Origin: Desulfoprunum benzoelyticum
GTDB lineage: Bacteria; Desulfobacterota; Desulfobulbia; Desulfobulbales; Desulfocapsaceae
Assembly: GCF_014201505.1 (NCBI RefSeq)
Contig: NZ_JACHEO010000024.1
Coordinates: 1 to 47,919 of the forward strand
Length of the DNA stretch: 47,919 bases
Direction of reading: 5' to 3'
Position 1 is the first letter of the stretch; the number at the start of each line of letters is the position of its first letter. This document shows, piece by piece, positions 34,153-42,272 of this stretch. Made by a program: the position numbers and the translations under genes. The notes below the pieces were generated by a model. The model made no database searches. It was not told the origin of the DNA and saw nothing but the letters and a program-made list of their open reading frames with translations.

Positions 34153-34898
34153 ATAAAACTCCACCGCATAACCGGCCAAATCTGGAGAGACTGCAGGCAT
34201 CGAACCGCGACAGCGCCCTGGCCAGGTATCGCACCATAGCGGTGGGGCGGAAGGGGACCACCGCCGGCCTGTTCCTGTTCGAGCTGATCACCACCTGCGT
34301 CCTGCCCCTGCCGGGCGGGCTCGGCCGCTGGGCACGCAACCTCTTCCTGCCTCTGGCCGGCGTCAGCATCGGCAACAAGGTGCATATCGGCAGGGACTGT
34401 ACCGTCAGGAATCCGGCCGCGATAAAGATCGGCGATGACACCGTCATCGAGGATCGGGTCTGCCTCGATGTCAAACCCGATGCCGAGCGGCTGATCATCG
34501 GCAGCAACGTTTTCTTGGGCCGCGGCACCATCTGCAACTGCGCCGGGGCCATCCTCGAGATCGGCGACGGCAGCCGGATCGCCGCCTCCTGCCGCCTCGG
34601 CTCGAAACTGGGACTGCGCATCGGCCGCAACTGCCGTATCGGCATCGAGGCCTGCTGTTCCGGCGCCGCCCATGCCTACGACGACCGCAGTATCCCCGTC
34701 GCCCTCCAGCCCGTGACCTGCAAAGGGCCGACGATCATCGGCGACAATGTCGTCATCGGCGATCGGGCCACTGTCCTCGACGGCGTGAAAATCGGCGCCA
34801 ATACCCATATCGCCGCTGATTCCCTGGTCATCAGCGATATTCCTGAAAACTCAACTGTTACCGGAGTGCCGGGTCGGATTCGAGGCCGCGCGGAATGA
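34149..34898 (+). CDS. Left-handed beta-helix acyltransferase (hexapeptide repeats), copy 1
   Basis: A 249-residue protein with hexapeptide repeats from about residue 65 on (VSIGNKVHIGRDCTV, AAIKIGDDTVIEDRV, LIIGSNVFLGRG and PTIIGDNVVIGDRATVLDGVKIGANTHIAADSLV, seen as separate coils). It ends with the common NSTVTGVPGRIRG. This is the LbH_MAT-like / O-acetyltransferase class. The hydrophobic N-terminal segment (ATCVLPLPGG-like) may contact the membrane. It overlaps uvrC by ATGA and the next gene by 4 bp. The acyl substrate is unknown; sugars of LPS or exopolysaccharide are plausible. Confidence 0.88.
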   Translation: MNKTPPHNRPNLERLQASNRDSALARYRTIAVGRKGTTAGLFLFELITTCVLPLPGGLGRWARNLFLPLAGVSIGNKVHIGRDCTVRNPAAIKIGDDTVIEDRVCLDVKPDAERLIIGSNVFLGRGTICNCAGAILEIGDGSRIAASCRLGSKLGLRIGRNCRIGIEACCSGAAHAYDDRSIPVALQPVTCKGPTIIGDNVVIGDRATVLDGVKIGANTHIAADSLVISDIPENSTVTGVPGRIRGRAE

Positions 34899-35542
34899 CT
34901 GCCATGCCGACCTGGGTTTATCGTTTTCTCCGCTGGTGTCCCGGGATCCTGGGTCTTCTCCTGCGCCAGAGGCTGTACCCCTGCCTGCTGGGCCATTGCG
35001 GCCGCGGCGTACTGATCGGTCGCCATGTCGACCTGATCAACCCCGGCGGCATCAGCCTCGGCGACAAGGTGATCGTCAATGACGGCGCCCGTCTTGATGC
35101 GGGCAGCCACTCCGGCCCCGACACGGCAATCGACGTTGCAGACGGGGCGTTCATCGGCGCCGACACCCTCCTCGCCGCCGGTCCGGGACGACTGATCGTC
35201 GGCGAGGGGAGTAATATCGGCAGCCGATGCACGATCGTCGCCGCCGGGGATGTCGTTCTCGGCCACCACTCGCTGCTGGCCGGGTACTGCATGATCGGAG
35301 ACATCCCGGAAGCACCGGCAGCGACGGCTGGTCACGATCCACAGATACCGACAGGGCCGACCGACAAGCCCACGATCATCATCGGGCCTGGGTGCTGGCT
35401 CGGTCTGCGCTCCCAGGTTACGGCCGGTGTGCGGATCGGCCAAGGCGTCATTGTCGGCGCCCATGCCCTGGTCACCGAACCGCTCCCGGAATTCGCCATT
35501 GCCGTCGGCCGTCCCGCCACCATCAAGCGGATGCGGCCATAA
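34895..35542 (+). CDS. Left-handed beta-helix acyltransferase (hexapeptide repeats), copy 2
   Basis: A 215-residue hexapeptide-repeat protein with GRGVLIGRHVDLINPGGISLGDKVIVNDGA, LIVGEGSNIGSRCTIVA (residues about 25-125), and the C-terminal coil IIIGPGCWLGLRSQVTAGVRIGQGVIVGAHALVTEPLP, given here as separated coils. It ends with VGRPATIKRMRP like CapG/WbbJ-type acetyltransferases. It is translationally coupled to copy 1, and the two may form a hetero-oligomer or modify successive positions. The active-site His of the class could be the one in LLAGYCMIGD surroundings (GHHSLLAG). Confidence 0.87.
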   Translation: MTAMPTWVYRFLRWCPGILGLLLRQRLYPCLLGHCGRGVLIGRHVDLINPGGISLGDKVIVNDGARLDAGSHSGPDTAIDVADGAFIGADTLLAAGPGRLIVGEGSNIGSRCTIVAAGDVVLGHHSLLAGYCMIGDIPEAPAATAGHDPQIPTGPTDKPTIIIGPGCWLGLRSQVTAGVRIGQGVIVGAHALVTEPLPEFAIAVGRPATIKRMRP

Positions 35543-35553
35543 CCGGAGAGTGT

Positions 35554-36165
35554 ATGAAAACCGTTCACCTCGTCAGCATGCCGCTGCTCGCCCTGGTTTT
35601 CGTCCTCTATCTCTACTGGTTGGCATTGCAGCATGCCCCGCCGCAATCGGTACAGAAGACACCTGTCAGAATATCGCCACTGGAGATTGTTGAAGAAACT
35701 GAGCCAAGATCGATGGAGATGCTCCTGGCCGGACAGCTCGACCGCTGGTCCGCGAACGTTGGAACAACCGAAACAGACGACACCGCCGGAAAAATCCCCA
35801 GTCACGAATCTGCGATGTACAACAAAAAACCCTTTGTCACGGAACAGAACAGGTTCCTTCCTTCGGACCGGATCTATATCGTCGTGGAACTCCACGACCT
35901 TGAAAAGGGGAAGCACCAGCTGTCAGCCTCGTGGATCAACCCGGAAGGCAAGACCATCAATACGTCTGAGCATACTATCGTGCTGCATGCACCGGAGTCG
36001 AGTCACCGTTCCTATTTCTGGCTGGAACTGATGAAGAACGGTCCATTTTCCGAGATGATCACCGGCAGGGAATACAAGGGCAACATCTATGGTCGCTGGG
36101 AAGTTCATCTTCGCCTGAACGGCGAATCGGTCGGCAGGAGGGAATTCACCATTCAGGATAGCTGA
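35554..36165 (+). CDS. Membrane-anchored protein, unknown function
   Basis: A 203-residue protein with an N-terminal membrane segment (LVSMPLLALVFVLYLYWLAL) followed by a periplasmic part. The C-terminal 90 residues look beta-rich (IYIVVELHDLEKGKHQLSASWINPEGK, and YGRWEVHLRLNG), in the manner of an immunoglobulin-like fold seen in secreted partner proteins. I recognise no family. CCGGAGAG precedes the ATG, and it follows acyltransferase copy 2 by 11 bp, so it may belong to the same unit. The frame is open far upstream, but that is an overlap with copy 2. Confidence 0.75.
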   Translation: MKTVHLVSMPLLALVFVLYLYWLALQHAPPQSVQKTPVRISPLEIVEETEPRSMEMLLAGQLDRWSANVGTTETDDTAGKIPSHESAMYNKKPFVTEQNRFLPSDRIYIVVELHDLEKGKHQLSASWINPEGKTINTSEHTIVLHAPESSHRSYFWLELMKNGPFSEMITGREYKGNIYGRWEVHLRLNGESVGRREFTIQDS

Positions 36166-36392
36166 TGAAGTATCCTGAAATTGATTCAAGGATATTTATC
36201 AAGTGGAATTAATAACGAATTTACAATATCATAAACTATAATGTTTAAGCAAATTAACAAATAACCATCTCAACGCCTTAAAAATATGAAAAAAAAATTG
36301 CAAAATCCGGTTAGTTCTGGTATCTCAGTCAGTTAAATTCATCGTCATTGCAGTCATCCGATTTCCAAGATCTTTTCCGTGCGAGGACCGAC
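36166..36392. other. AT-rich intergenic region
   Basis: About 227 bp without a gene in a window that is otherwise GC-rich and compact. The first 150 bp are strongly AT-rich with A and T tracts. A weak sigma-70-like pair (TTGCAA, 17 bp, TATCTC; about 36297-36325) could serve the lipoprotein genes. I see no hairpin terminator. Confidence 0.5.
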
Positions 36393-36932
36393 ATGAAACC
36401 ATTCCTGAAAATCTTCCTGATTCTCTGTTTTTCTCTGTCCCTTAGCGGTTGTGGCGAGTGGGACGACCTTGTGGATTCGATTTCCGGTTCGGATGATGAC
36501 GACGATATCGCGACCACTCAGACCAACCTGCCCCGTAAGGACGTATCCACCCCCACGACGACGACAGATACAAAAACCGAGACAAAAACCGAGACAAAAA
36601 CCAGCAGCGACACCGAAAAAACCACCACCAGTGAATACACCCGCAAATCGACCTATACCAGTTACGGCGTCCGTAACGGCGGCCGCCAGGCGTGGAGGAT
36701 CCCAAAGAAAGGACCCGATTACGGCAAAAAGATCAAATTTGTGTTTTCCAACGGCTATACAGTGATTGTAACCAACACCTCCAGGAATTACCGACAAAGC
36801 AACGGTTTCGTGTTCAAGCCCGGGATCGGGCCTTACGGCGAAGGTGAAAACAACACCTGGACCGCCCATGGCGGAATATATCTGCATGCTCCGTACGGCA
36901 ACGCAAGCAAGCAGGTGACGTTGCACCATTGA
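36393..36932 (+). CDS. Lipoprotein of unrecognised family, copy A
   Basis: A 179-residue lipoprotein. The signal ends in the lipobox LSLSGC (Cys about residue 20). It is followed by an acidic linker with five Asp and a Thr/Lys-rich low-complexity stretch with TETK repeats (residues about 50-85). The C-terminal domain of about 92 residues is rich in Gly, aromatic and basic residues: SYGVRNGGRQAWRIPKKG, IKFVFSNGYTVIV, GFVFKPGIGPYGEG and AHGGIYLHAPYG. About three-quarters of it is identical in copy B next door. The linker would let the domain reach away from the membrane. I know no name for this domain. Confidence 0.85.
   Translation: MKPFLKIFLILCFSLSLSGCGEWDDLVDSISGSDDDDDIATTQTNLPRKDVSTPTTTTDTKTETKTETKTSSDTEKTTTSEYTRKSTYTSYGVRNGGRQAWRIPKKGPDYGKKIKFVFSNGYTVIVTNTSRNYRQSNGFVFKPGIGPYGEGENNTWTAHGGIYLHAPYGNASKQVTLHH
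36567..36602 (+). repeat. Three 12-bp tandem repeats coding TETK
   Basis: GATACAAAAACC followed by two exact GAGACAAAAACC units. They keep the reading frame, so copy-number change would only lengthen or shorten the linker of the lipoprotein. Confidence 0.9.
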
Positions 36933-36990
36933 GGCCGGAAAGGACCGGCCAAGTGAATCCAGAACAAAAGAACTACACAAGGAGCATGTA

Positions 36991-37425
36991 ATGAACAAAA
37001 TCTGTCGTCTTTTTCTTATTCTCTTCCTCGTCCTGACCATCAATGGCTGCAGTGACGACGACGACAGCGACACGATAAGCGGCAGCGGCAATGAGCCAGT
37101 GGCTGAGAATGCGCAACCCGAATACGACCAGCAGGAAACCTACAGCAGCTATGGAACCCGCAATGGCGGTCGACAGGCATGGAGAATACCAAAGAAAGGC
37201 CCTGCCTTCGGCAAGAAGATCAAGGTGGTTTTTTCCAACGGCCATACGGTCTATGTCAACAATACCTCCAGGAATTACCGGGAAAGCGACGGCTTTGTCT
37301 TCAAACCCGGTATCGGTCCCAACGGTGAGGGTGTGCACGACACCGGCACGGCCCACGGCGGCGTTTATCTGCATGCACCGTATGGCAACAGAAGCAGGCA
37401 GGCTACCTTCCATTTCCACAGATAG
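36991..37425 (+). CDS. Lipoprotein of unrecognised family, copy B
   Basis: A 144-residue lipoprotein and paralogue of the gene 58 bp upstream. The lipobox is LTINGC, followed by SDDDDSD and a shorter linker. The shared domain starts at YSSYGTRNGGRQ and runs to the end. AAGGAGCATGTA precedes the ATG. Two hairpins follow. The main difference from copy A is the missing TETK linker. Codon use is like that of the neighbours, so recent foreign origin is not obvious. Confidence 0.86.
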   Translation: MNKICRLFLILFLVLTINGCSDDDDSDTISGSGNEPVAENAQPEYDQQETYSSYGTRNGGRQAWRIPKKGPAFGKKIKVVFSNGHTVYVNNTSRNYRESDGFVFKPGIGPNGEGVHDTGTAHGGVYLHAPYGNRSRQATFHFHR

Positions 37426-37429
37426 AACC

Positions 37430-37455
37430 ACCGGCACGGGACAACCGGTTTTTTT
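37430..37455 (+). terminator. Short terminator-like hairpin after lipoprotein B
   Basis: A 5-bp stem ACCGG/CCGGT followed by seven T, 5 bp past the lipoprotein stop codon. Short but well placed. Confidence 0.5.
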
Positions 37456-37496
37456 CGAGCAGTTTCCCTGATAGAGGTTGTTCACGTCATCACCCC

Positions 37497-37537
37497 GAGG
37501 GCAACAACACGCATTGGTTGTTGCCCTCGTTTTTTTG
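37497..37537 (+). terminator. Strong Rho-independent terminator of the lipoprotein pair
   Basis: A 12-bp perfect stem GAGGGCAACAAC with GTTGTTGCCCTC, 8-nt loop, then G and seven T. It lies between the convergent lipoprotein and rsmE genes. The minus direction lacks a T run, so it acts mainly on the plus strand. Confidence 0.9.
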
Positions 37538-37548
37538 TCTCTCCATCC

Positions 37549-38307
37549 TCATGCCGCCGACCGGCCCAACAGTTCCCGTATCGCTGAAATCCGCGCGTGC
37601 AGGGCGACAACGGCTGTATCGACCTTGAGAATCCTATCCCCGAGCGAACAGGAACGAAACCCCTGGGCCTCGAACCGCTCAACTTCGAAATCGACCCAGC
37701 CGCCCTCGGGGCCGACGGCAACAACAATCCGCCCCTCCCCGGGACCGAGATACCCCGCCAGGGTGGCAGTCCCGTACGGATGGGCGAGAATTCTGAAACG
37801 GTAATGATCTTTCACCAGGGGAAGAAAATCCTCGACAAATGGCTTGAATTTCCTGAAAATCCTCACCTGGGGCAACCTCGTGTCGACGGCCTGCTCCAGT
37901 CCATGGCGGAGATGCTCGAGATATTCGCCCTCTTCGAGAAGACCTGAATCCCAGAAACTCTTTTCCACCCGGTTGGCCTGGATGATAAACAGCGTTCCGA
38001 TGCCGAGCGCGGCAACCTGGCCCAGGATGCGCCGCAGCATGATCGGCCGCGGCAGGGCCAGGATAATATCGATTTCCGGCTGATGGGTTGGGATCTCACC
38101 CAGTTCCACATCCAGTTCGACCCGGGTCGGCCGTCCCTTGACGACCGAGGCGACTCTCCCGCTGCCCATCGGACCATTGACCAGCCCGACACGGACCCGA
38201 TCACCGATCGTGGCCCGCAGCACCTTGTGGATATGGACCGCTCGACGATCATGAAGGACAACCCGTCCTCCATCCAATTCCTGTTCTTCGAAGAGGATGA
38301 TGTTCAT
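37549..38307 (-). CDS. rsmE: 16S rRNA m3U1498 methyltransferase
   Basis: A 252-residue SPOUT methyltransferase that makes N3-methyluridine 1498 in 16S rRNA of the assembled 30S subunit. The N-terminal PUA-like domain (HIHKVLRATIGDRVRVG) and the knotted SAM site with VAVGPEGGWVDFEVERFEAQGF and SLGDRILKVDTAVVALHARI are clear. A GGAG precedes the ATG by 7 bp. It converges with the lipoprotein pair. Confidence 0.95.
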   Translation of the reverse strand: MNIILFEEQELDGGRVVLHDRRAVHIHKVLRATIGDRVRVGLVNGPMGSGRVASVVKGRPTRVELDVELGEIPTHQPEIDIILALPRPIMLRRILGQVAALGIGTLFIIQANRVEKSFWDSGLLEEGEYLEHLRHGLEQAVDTRLPQVRIFRKFKPFVEDFLPLVKDHYRFRILAHPYGTATLAGYLGPGEGRIVVAVGPEGGWVDFEVERFEAQGFRSCSLGDRILKVDTAVVALHARISAIRELLGRSAA

Positions 38308-38415
38308 TCTCTGACTCCAGGCGGCATTGCCCCGTTTTCCCGGCCTTCGTTCCCGGGCTTTCCATCTCGAACTGTCTATGGTAGATTCTTGAAATTCTAC
38401 GGAGAAAAACTCTCA

Positions 38416-39687
38416 ATGATACCAATCTACAATCTTTGCCAGATCCTTGTCCTGGTCGTTGCCTGGCCGATTCTTGCCCTCCTGGTCCTGCTCCGCCCCA
38501 AATACCGGAAAACCTTCTTCTTCCGATTGGGGATCGGCCTGCAACGTCACCTCCCGTCGGCACCGGCAACAGGTAAGACAGTCTGGGTCCACGCCCTTTC
38601 GGTGGGGGAGGTTTCTTCAGCCCGCTCCCTCATCGTTGGTCTCCGCGATCAGTTTCCCGATGTCCGCATCGTCTGTTCGACAACGACCGCGACCGGTTTG
38701 GCGATCGCCAGAACCCTGCTGCACGATCACGTTGACGCGATCTTCCCGTCACCGCTGGATCTCAGGCCGGTCGTCGCCAGGTTTCTTCGCCTGATCCGGC
38801 CGGATCTGTTCATCCTCGTCGAGACCGATTTCTGGCCCAACGTATTGACCACACTCAACAAAAACGACATTCCGGCAATCCTGGTCAACGGCAGGGTCTC
38901 GGCCCGGTCATTGTCCCGCTACCGGCGAGCCGGTTTTTTCTTCCGGCCGCTCTTCCGCTCTTTCGCCCATCTCTGCATGCAGACCGATAGCGACAGGATC
39001 AATCTGGAAGGACTCGGCGTCGAACCCCACAGGCTCCATTGCCTCGGCAACCTCAAGTTCGACACGCCGGTCACTTCGCCCGCCGGATGCCGTGACGGCC
39101 TCTCACTCCACAGCCCCGACAACCGCCTGACAATCCTCGCCGGTTCGACCCACGAAGGCGAAGAGGATATCATCTTTACGATCTATGCTGAACTGAAAAA
39201 TCACCATCCCGGCCTCCGCCTCATTGTCGCCCCTCGCAATCCCGAACGCTGCCCGGAGATTGCCCGGCTCGCCACCCGCCATGATCTTTCCCTGACACTG
39301 CGTTCCCGGGAACCGCAAAAAACAGCCGATGTCCTCCTGGTCGACAGCATTGGGGAACTGCCATGGCTGTATGCCCTGGCTGACATCGCCTTTGTCGGCG
39401 GCAGCCTGGTGGCGGCAAGAGGCCACAATCCGATCGAACCGGCCACTCATGGGGTTCCGGTCCTCTTCGGCCGGCACATGGAGGACTTCGCCGAAATCAG
39501 CCGTGACCTCGTCGCCGCCGGCGGGGCGTTGACGGTCTCCGACAGGGAATCGCTCGCCGAAGCCCTGAATGCCCTGTTGTCCAGCGAAGACCGACGAAAA
39601 ATCATGGGCCGTCACGCCCGCCGATATGTCGAGCGGCAGCAAGGCGTGGTCGCCCGCCACCTGACAATCATTCGCCCCTACCTGTGA
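38416..39687 (+). CDS. waaA: 3-deoxy-D-manno-octulosonic acid (Kdo) transferase
   Basis: A 423-residue membrane-associated glycosyltransferase that adds Kdo to the lipid A precursor. N-terminal anchor (ILVLVVAWPILALLVLL), then VWVHALSVGEVSSARSLI with the catalytic Glu, ETDFWPNVL, VNGRVSARSLSRYRRAG, AGSTHEGEEDII, APRNPERCPEI, and the C-terminal VGGSLVAARGHNPIEPATHG. It shows that the host makes Gram-negative LPS. The start codon follows a GGAG 12 bp upstream; the frame is open before it without support. Its stop overlaps comEC by GTGA. Confidence 0.95.
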   Translation: MIPIYNLCQILVLVVAWPILALLVLLRPKYRKTFFFRLGIGLQRHLPSAPATGKTVWVHALSVGEVSSARSLIVGLRDQFPDVRIVCSTTTATGLAIARTLLHDHVDAIFPSPLDLRPVVARFLRLIRPDLFILVETDFWPNVLTTLNKNDIPAILVNGRVSARSLSRYRRAGFFFRPLFRSFAHLCMQTDSDRINLEGLGVEPHRLHCLGNLKFDTPVTSPAGCRDGLSLHSPDNRLTILAGSTHEGEEDIIFTIYAELKNHHPGLRLIVAPRNPERCPEIARLATRHDLSLTLRSREPQKTADVLLVDSIGELPWLYALADIAFVGGSLVAARGHNPIEPATHGVPVLFGRHMEDFAEISRDLVAAGGALTVSDRESLAEALNALLSSEDRRKIMGRHARRYVERQQGVVARHLTIIRPYL

Positions 39688-42272
39688 CCTTCATCGTCCG
39701 CCTTCTCTCTGCAAATCTTCTGACCGCCGTCATCCTCGGCTTTATCGGCGGGATCGGATTATCCCCTCTGCTGCCGATACCACCGTCGCCGCTGGCCGTG
39801 CTCACCGGCGCAACGATGGTCGTCACCCTGACGTTCTACCTTCGGCGCCGGACCTTCGCCGCCCACCTGTCTCTTCTCAACCTGTTTCTTCTTCTCGGTG
39901 TCCTTCACGGCATCATCGCAAACCGGTCCCCCTCTTCGCCCGATCATATCTTCAACCTCATTGAGGAAAGACGCGAGGCCGTAGTCATCGCCACTCTGGT
40001 CTCGATGCCGACCTACACTGACGGGACTGGTCGAGCGACAGTCGAACTGGAATCGATCCGCTTTGCCGACAGGCCGGATTTTCAGCGGGCTGAGGGCAAG
40101 GTTCTGGTCAGAATCATGGAGCCATGGCCCGATTTCACTGTACCGGGAACGATGCTGGCCCTGCGGCTGAACCTGCAACGGCCGTCACGCTTCAACACTC
40201 CGGGAACCTTCAATTACCCGGCCCACCTCGCCCGCCAGGGAATCCGGGTCACAGGCCATCTCTCCTCATCCGCGTATATCACCAGAATACCGGCATCGAC
40301 TAAGCTCCTCCACCAACTCCGGTTTTTTCCGGAACGGCTGCGCCACACCATCGGCGCCGCTTTTGACGATTTCGTCCCGGCGCCGCTGAACGGCATTTAT
40401 CGCGCCCTGGTCATCGGTGATCAGACACAGGTCGACGATGCCACCAGGAATCTTTTCCGCGACAGCGGCGTCATGCACATACTCTCCATATCCGGTCTGC
40501 ATTTCGCCATCATCGCGACCATCCTCTATATGCTGATTTTCTGGCTGCTGCGCCGCTCGACATGGCTCATCCTCCGCGCCAATGTCCGGAAAACCGCGAT
40601 GCTCGCCTGTCTGCCGATTCTTCTCTTCTACGCCTTCCTTGCCGGCATGAACATCCCGGTCCTTCGCTCCCTGGTCATGAGCTGTATCGCCATTGTCGCC
40701 CTGTGCACCGACCGGCGAAAGTCCATCTCCACCCTCCTCGCCGTCGCCGCCCTGCTGATCCTGCTGGTCCGCCCGCAGGCCCTGTTCACCGCCTCGTTCC
40801 AGCTCTCGTTTGCCGCCGTCGCCTTTATTGCGCTGACGGCACCGGCATTGCGACGATTGACCGGCGGCAAGCAAGACCAGGAATCTGCTTCTTCACTCTA
40901 TTTCCAACGTTTCCTGCACTGGGTCGCAGCCGCCCTCCTCGTCTCCGTCGCCGCCACCCTGGGAACCGCCCCGCTGCTGCTCTACCATTTCAACCACCTG
41001 TCGTTGATCGCCCCCCTGACCAATCTCCTCGTCGAACCCCTGATCTGCCTGTGGAGCCTCCCCTGTGCCCTGCTCGCCTGCCTGGCGCTTCCGGTCTCAC
41101 CGGACCTGGCGTCGACCCTGCTCCACCTCGGCGCCCCCGGGCTGACGATATCGCTGAAGAGCATGGAGTTGTTCACACAACTGCCTCACTCCAGCGCCTG
41201 GCTGCCGACCCCCCGTATCTGGCTGATCTTCGTCTACTATACCGCTTTTCTGCTGCTGATCTGCCACTGGCGGAAAAATAGAACACTGTTCATCGCCGCG
41301 GTGGCGTTTTTCACCTCCATCAGCTTTCTTTTTATTTTCCCCCCGTATGAGTTGACGAAAAGGTTCAAAAAGGACCTGACTGTCAGCTTTCTCGATGTCG
41401 GCCAGGGAAGCGCAACCCTGCTTGAATTTCCCGGAGGCTACCGGGTTCTGATCGATGGCGGCGGTTCATCGGCGTCTTCACGAACCGTCGGTGAAACCGT
41501 GATCGCCCCCTTCCTGTGGCATAAGGGGATCGCCCGTCTCGATCATATCGTCGTTACCCATCCCGACTCGGATCACTACAACGGTCTTCCCTTTGTCCTC
41601 GAGCGTTTTTCTCCAGCCGTTCTGTGGACCAACAGCCTGGCGGCAAACGATCGCCCCTACGCGCAACTCCTTGAGCAGGCCCGGCGGCAGCGGATGCAGG
41701 TAAGCATGCCAACAAGGGGAGAACGCCTCGAAATCGGCCGCGGCCGACTCAAGTGTATCCGCAACCTGTCTGCCGGCTCCGGAGCAAGACCGCATACAGG
41801 GGTCAATAGGAATGACAGCGGACTGGTGATCCAGGCCCGTCTGGGCCGCATCGCGCTGCTGTTTCCCGGCGATATCAGCCAATCGATCGAACGCAGACTC
41901 ACCGACACCGACGAAGACCTGGCGGCGACGATTCTTCTATCGCCCCATCATGGATCAAAGACGTCCAATTCGCAGACCTTTCTCGCCGCCGTCGCCCCCG
42001 AATATCTCATCGTTTCCGCCAGCAGCCGGCGATCCGCCCATTTTCCTCACCCAAGGCTGGAACGGCAGTGTGAAGACCTGGGAATTACAATGATGACGAC
42101 CGGACGCGACGGTACCATCATCACGGTCACCGATGGCAACCGGTTCACCATCGCAACATCGAGGGAACCCGGCAGCGACAGGCGCGTCGTCCTGGGTGGA
42201 GCTGGCGGTGATGAGCAAGGTGGCAGGGTCGCCACCCCGACTCATCCCTTTGAAGAGATCAGACCTCGGTAA
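39684..42272 (+). CDS. comEC: ComEC/Rec2 DNA-uptake channel
   Basis: An 862-residue inner-membrane protein for translocation of transforming DNA. An N-terminal DUF4131-like part (membrane helices plus a soluble OB-like region, about 1-190) is followed by the Competence domain with many helices (from ALVIGDQTQVDDATRNLFRDSGVMHILSISGLH, shortened here to its core GVMHILSISGLH). The C-terminal metallo-beta-lactamase domain (about 565-840) has SFLDVGQGSATLLE, VTHPDSDHYNGL with metal-binding His and Asp, and LLSPHHGSKTSN. The start is a GTG overlapping the waaA stop. Its end overlaps the convergent pilT by 14 bp. Confidence 0.94.
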   Translation: MTFIVRLLSANLLTAVILGFIGGIGLSPLLPIPPSPLAVLTGATMVVTLTFYLRRRTFAAHLSLLNLFLLLGVLHGIIANRSPSSPDHIFNLIEERREAVVIATLVSMPTYTDGTGRATVELESIRFADRPDFQRAEGKVLVRIMEPWPDFTVPGTMLALRLNLQRPSRFNTPGTFNYPAHLARQGIRVTGHLSSSAYITRIPASTKLLHQLRFFPERLRHTIGAAFDDFVPAPLNGIYRALVIGDQTQVDDATRNLFRDSGVMHILSISGLHFAIIATILYMLIFWLLRRSTWLILRANVRKTAMLACLPILLFYAFLAGMNIPVLRSLVMSCIAIVALCTDRRKSISTLLAVAALLILLVRPQALFTASFQLSFAAVAFIALTAPALRRLTGGKQDQESASSLYFQRFLHWVAAALLVSVAATLGTAPLLLYHFNHLSLIAPLTNLLVEPLICLWSLPCALLACLALPVSPDLASTLLHLGAPGLTISLKSMELFTQLPHSSAWLPTPRIWLIFVYYTAFLLLICHWRKNRTLFIAAVAFFTSISFLFIFPPYELTKRFKKDLTVSFLDVGQGSATLLEFPGGYRVLIDGGGSSASSRTVGETVIAPFLWHKGIARLDHIVVTHPDSDHYNGLPFVLERFSPAVLWTNSLAANDRPYAQLLEQARRQRMQVSMPTRGERLEIGRGRLKCIRNLSAGSGARPHTGVNRNDSGLVIQARLGRIALLFPGDISQSIERRLTDTDEDLAATILLSPHHGSKTSNSQTFLAAVAPEYLIVSASSRRSAHFPHPRLERQCEDLGITMMTTGRDGTIITVTDGNRFTIATSREPGSDRRVVLGGAGGDEQGGRVATPTHPFEEIRPR

